Below, in pieces: positions 48,692-51,001 of a stretch of DNA of 51,001 nt (position 1 is the stretch's first letter; every line of letters starts with the position of its first letter). The DNA is from Bradyrhizobium sp. AT1 (GTDB lineage: Bacteria; Pseudomonadota; Alphaproteobacteria; Rhizobiales; Xanthobacteraceae). Below the pieces are notes generated by a model. It made no database searches, was not told the origin of the DNA, and saw only the letters and a list, made by a program, of their open reading frames with translations. The stretch is taken from NCBI RefSeq assembly GCF_001590795.1, contig NZ_JXDL01000001.1:4101346-4152346 (forward strand), written 5' to 3'. The translations under genes and the position numbers were made by a program.

Positions 48692-49621
48692 ATGAAGAAT
48701 TTTCTGACGCTTTTCCTGCTTCTGACCATGACCACGGCCTCCGCCCACGGCCCCTTGCCGGCCCGGCTGTCGCCGCCCTCCGATCTCATCCGGGTCGGCC
48801 TCACCGATTCCGACACCAGCGCAGGCGGCACCGCGCGGCTCTGCGAGCAGGTCACCTTCTCGCGCGGCCTGCGCTACGGCGAGAGCGAAGCCAATGTGCT
48901 CGACGTCGCCGCCAGCACGACCAAGGCGGATACGCCGCGGCCGGTGCTGCTGTTCGTGGCCGGCGACACCTTCACCGGCGACCGCGCCGCCCCCGAGCTG
49001 TCGCGCCAGATCCAGGACCAGGTCATGTGCTTTGCCGCCCGCAACGACATGATCGGGGTGCGCGTCAATTATCGCCTGGCTCCTTCGGCGACCTGGCCGA
49101 TGGGGGCGACGGACGTGGCGGCCGCGCTGTCCTGGGTTCACGGCAATATCGACCTGTTCAACGGCGATGCCCGCGAGATCGTCGCGGTCGGCTACGGCGC
49201 CGGCGCCTTCCACGTCGCAACCCTGCTGGCGCATCCCGAGTTTCAGACCGATCGCGCCGATGTTGCCGCCGTCGTTCTGGTGTCCGGCATCTACCGCGCC
49301 GGCAAGGACGCGAACGACAGCGAGAAGGCCTATCTCGGCAGCGACGCGACGCAATACGACAAGCGATCGGTGTTTCCGGGCATCCTGAACGTCGACGTTC
49401 CGATCGTGCTGGCCTGGGCCGCGGACGATTCCGCCGGCGTCATGAAACAGGGTGAGACCCTGAAGAAGACGCTCTGCGGCGCTGGTCATTGCCCGCGCAG
49501 CGCGATGCTGCGCAGCCGCGACGGCATCGCTGGCGCCTTCGGCCTCGACGGCTCCGGCGACAGCCTCGCCGAGCCGACGCTGCTGCTGGTGCATCAGCTC
49601 GAGGCGCGTGGGCTGCCGTAG
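48692..49621 (+). CDS. Secreted alpha/beta-hydrolase-fold protein lacking the nucleophile serine
   Basis: This 309-residue protein has a signal peptide (MKNFLTLFLLLTMTTASAHG) and the esterase/lipase alpha/beta-hydrolase fold: LRYGESEANVLDVAAS, VLLFVAGDTFTGDR (replacing the usual HGG oxyanion loop), GVRVNYRLAPSATWP, then VAVGYGAGAFHVATLL. The nucleophile elbow GxSxG is here GYGAG, so the catalytic Ser is Gly; codons GGC-TAC-GGC-GCC-GGC show this is not a misreading. Acidic residues in WAADDSAGV remain. It could be a pseudoenzyme binding a ligand in the periplasm. No operon partner is evident. Confidence 0.75.
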   Translation: MKNFLTLFLLLTMTTASAHGPLPARLSPPSDLIRVGLTDSDTSAGGTARLCEQVTFSRGLRYGESEANVLDVAASTTKADTPRPVLLFVAGDTFTGDRAAPELSRQIQDQVMCFAARNDMIGVRVNYRLAPSATWPMGATDVAAALSWVHGNIDLFNGDAREIVAVGYGAGAFHVATLLAHPEFQTDRADVAAVVLVSGIYRAGKDANDSEKAYLGSDATQYDKRSVFPGILNVDVPIVLAWAADDSAGVMKQGETLKKTLCGAGHCPRSAMLRSRDGIAGAFGLDGSGDSLAEPTLLLVHQLEARGLP

Positions 49622-49774
49622 CGGCGTGTCAGCACGCCTGCCATTTCGTCCCGGACTCGCGCTCTGTGGAAGCGGGCCGCCAAGCCACACGATCGCCAAA
49701 CGCTTGACGTAGATCAACTCGCCTTGGTGCGGACTAAGCCGACCTCGTTGGGGGCCAACGACAAGGTGCCGAGC

Positions 49775-51001
49775 ATGCGCGTCACCGGAAGAGTTCTGTT
49801 CGTTTTGATCGCCGCTCTAGCCTCGCTAGGCGCGATGTCGCAGCAACAACACGCGGAGCAACCGGCGACCGACAAGGAAATCCGCATCGGCAATGTCATG
49901 CCGTATTCGGGGCTGCTCTCGGAATTCGGCGCGATCGGCCAGGCGGAAGCCGCCTATTTCGACATGATCAATGCGCGCGGCGGCATCAACGGCCGCAAGG
50001 TCCGCTTCATCACGCGCGACGACAATTCCGATCCGGCTGCCGCGCTGGAGCTGACGCGCAATCTGGTCGAGAAGGACGATGTGCACCTGATGTTCGGCTC
50101 GTTCGGCACGCCCGGCAATCTCGCCGCGCGCTGGTATCTGAACGAGAAGAAGATCCCGCAGTTGTTCGTGGCCTCCGGCGACGAGGAGCTGAGCCGGGCA
50201 AAGGCGTTTCCCTGGACCATGGGCTGGCAGCCGTCGTTCCGGTCGGAGGGGCGCATCTACGCCAACTACATCCAGGCCTATTACCCCCGGAAGAAGATCG
50301 TCGTGCTCTGGCAGAACGACCAGTTCGGACGCATGCTCTACAAGGGCATCCAGGAAGGGCTCGGCGATCTGAACCGGCATGTCCTCGTCGACATCGCCTT
50401 CGACATCAACGACGAACATCTCGACGGGCACGTCTCGATCCTCAAGCGCACTGGGGCCGACATCTTCGTCTTTCTCGGCGTGCCGTCGACGGCGTCCAAG
50501 GTGATCAAGCTGGCGGCCTCACTGAATTGGCATCCGGTGTTCATCGTCAACGATTCCTCCGCCTCGATCGCCAATGCGATGGCGCCCGCGGGCCTGGAGA
50601 ACTCGGCCGGCGTGATCTCGGCAGCCTTCCTGAAGGATCCGAGCGATCCCGCCTGGAAGGACGACGCCGCCATGAAGGACTGGTTCAGCTTCATGGACAA
50701 GTACCATCAGGTCGAAAGCACGAACAACAGCGCCGCGCTCTATGGCTATGCCGCGGCCGAAGCGCTGACCAAGGTGCTGACGCAATGCGGCGACGACCTG
50801 TCGCGCGAGAACATCATGCGCCAGGCGGCTTCGCTGAGCAGTTATCATCCCTCCGTCGCGCTGCCCGACATCAGAATGAACACTTCGCCGAGCAACTATT
50901 TGCCGATCAAGCAGATGCGGCTGGTGCAGTTCGACGGACGGTCGTGGCAGCCTTTTGGGGATGTGATCGAGACGGCATTCACGGAAGGGGCGGTGCGGTG
51001 A
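49775..51001 (+). CDS. Branched-chain amino-acid-type ABC transporter binding protein (Peripla_BP_6)
   Basis: This 408-residue periplasmic protein of the LivJ/LivK type has a signal peptide (RVTGRVLFVLIAALASLGAM) and family blocks EIRIGNVMPYSGLLSEFGAIGQ, FDMINARGGINGRKVRFITRDDNSDPAAALELTRNLVE, VHLMFGSFGTPGNLAARWYLN, KIVVLWQNDQFGRMLYKG, and YGYAAAEALTKVL. I use the ATG giving MRVTGR rather than an in-frame ATG 51 bases earlier. The stop codon is the last three bases of the window, so transporter subunits could follow to the right. Ligands of this subgroup include aromatic acids and urea as well as branched-chain amino acids. Confidence 0.88.
   Translation: MRVTGRVLFVLIAALASLGAMSQQQHAEQPATDKEIRIGNVMPYSGLLSEFGAIGQAEAAYFDMINARGGINGRKVRFITRDDNSDPAAALELTRNLVEKDDVHLMFGSFGTPGNLAARWYLNEKKIPQLFVASGDEELSRAKAFPWTMGWQPSFRSEGRIYANYIQAYYPRKKIVVLWQNDQFGRMLYKGIQEGLGDLNRHVLVDIAFDINDEHLDGHVSILKRTGADIFVFLGVPSTASKVIKLAASLNWHPVFIVNDSSASIANAMAPAGLENSAGVISAAFLKDPSDPAWKDDAAMKDWFSFMDKYHQVESTNNSAALYGYAAAEALTKVLTQCGDDLSRENIMRQAASLSSYHPSVALPDIRMNTSPSNYLPIKQMRLVQFDGRSWQPFGDVIETAFTEGAVR

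Overview
The window looks like a chromosomal stretch of a Bradyrhizobium-type alphaproteobacterium (Hyphomicrobiales). This is inferred from the high GC content with strongly GC3-biased codons, the gene repertoire (fused indolepyruvate oxidoreductase, indoleacetamide-hydrolase-like amidase, GltIJKL transporter, rhizobial outer-membrane beta-barrel, many small oxidoreductases) and the inverted-repeat elements in many intergenic gaps. No phylogenetic test was possible. I see no rRNA, tRNA, CRISPR array, insertion sequence, integrase or phage gene.

Layout. 1-2430: end of a polysaccharide locus (3' end of a Wzz/BY-kinase-like protein, WecG/TagA/CpsF glycosyltransferase, galE). 2511-6683: a 1390-residue protein with five GAF domains followed by GGDEF and EAL. 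6923-10165: three genes on one strand (Ldh-family dehydrogenase, NtaA-type flavin monooxygenase, FAH-family hydrolase). 10270-15824: an Lrp/AsnC regulator divergent from a fused indolepyruvate ferredoxin oxidoreductase and an amidase, a possible indole/auxin module. 15855-21632: a secreted DUF3616 protein, then a LysR regulator divergent from an EmrAB-type efflux pair plus an AhpD-like protein. 21746-27493 (minus strand): an M20 peptidase, gltI-J-K-L and a D-amino-acid-transaminase-like gene in transcription order. 27771-36782: scattered oxidoreductases (a second NtaA-type monooxygenase, ThDP decarboxylase-like enzyme, GFA-like protein, Old Yellow Enzyme, aldehyde dehydrogenase, SDR) and an outer-membrane beta-barrel. 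36826-38933: zinc-ribbon protein, YiaAB membrane protein and PspA, with a divergent TetR regulator; three copies of one palindrome lie in the shared promoter region. 38998-40655: peroxiredoxin-like gene divergent from a LysR regulator. 40731-42353: a Tat-exported peptide-type binding protein behind a sigma-54-like promoter. 42292-47676: a membrane-anchored GH3 glucosaminidase-like gene divergent from a DUF4173 membrane protein, a CreB-like response regulator and a CreC-like kinase. 47673-51001: a 46-residue membrane protein, an AlkB-family dioxygenase, an alpha/beta-hydrolase-fold protein without its serine nucleophile, and a Leu/Ile/Val-type binding protein.

The most distinctive signals are regulatory: helically phased TACC elements between the Lrp and Ior genes, the triple TetR-type palindrome, the sigma-54-type promoter, palindromes at the peroxiredoxin/LysR intergene, and a repeat-dense gap at 27494-27770. 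Among proteins, the most interesting are the DUF4173-CreBC-GH3 neighbourhood, the five-GAF c-di-GMP protein, and several family members lacking canonical catalytic or ligand residues. Most assignments rest on recognised motifs; operon and regulatory statements are inference.
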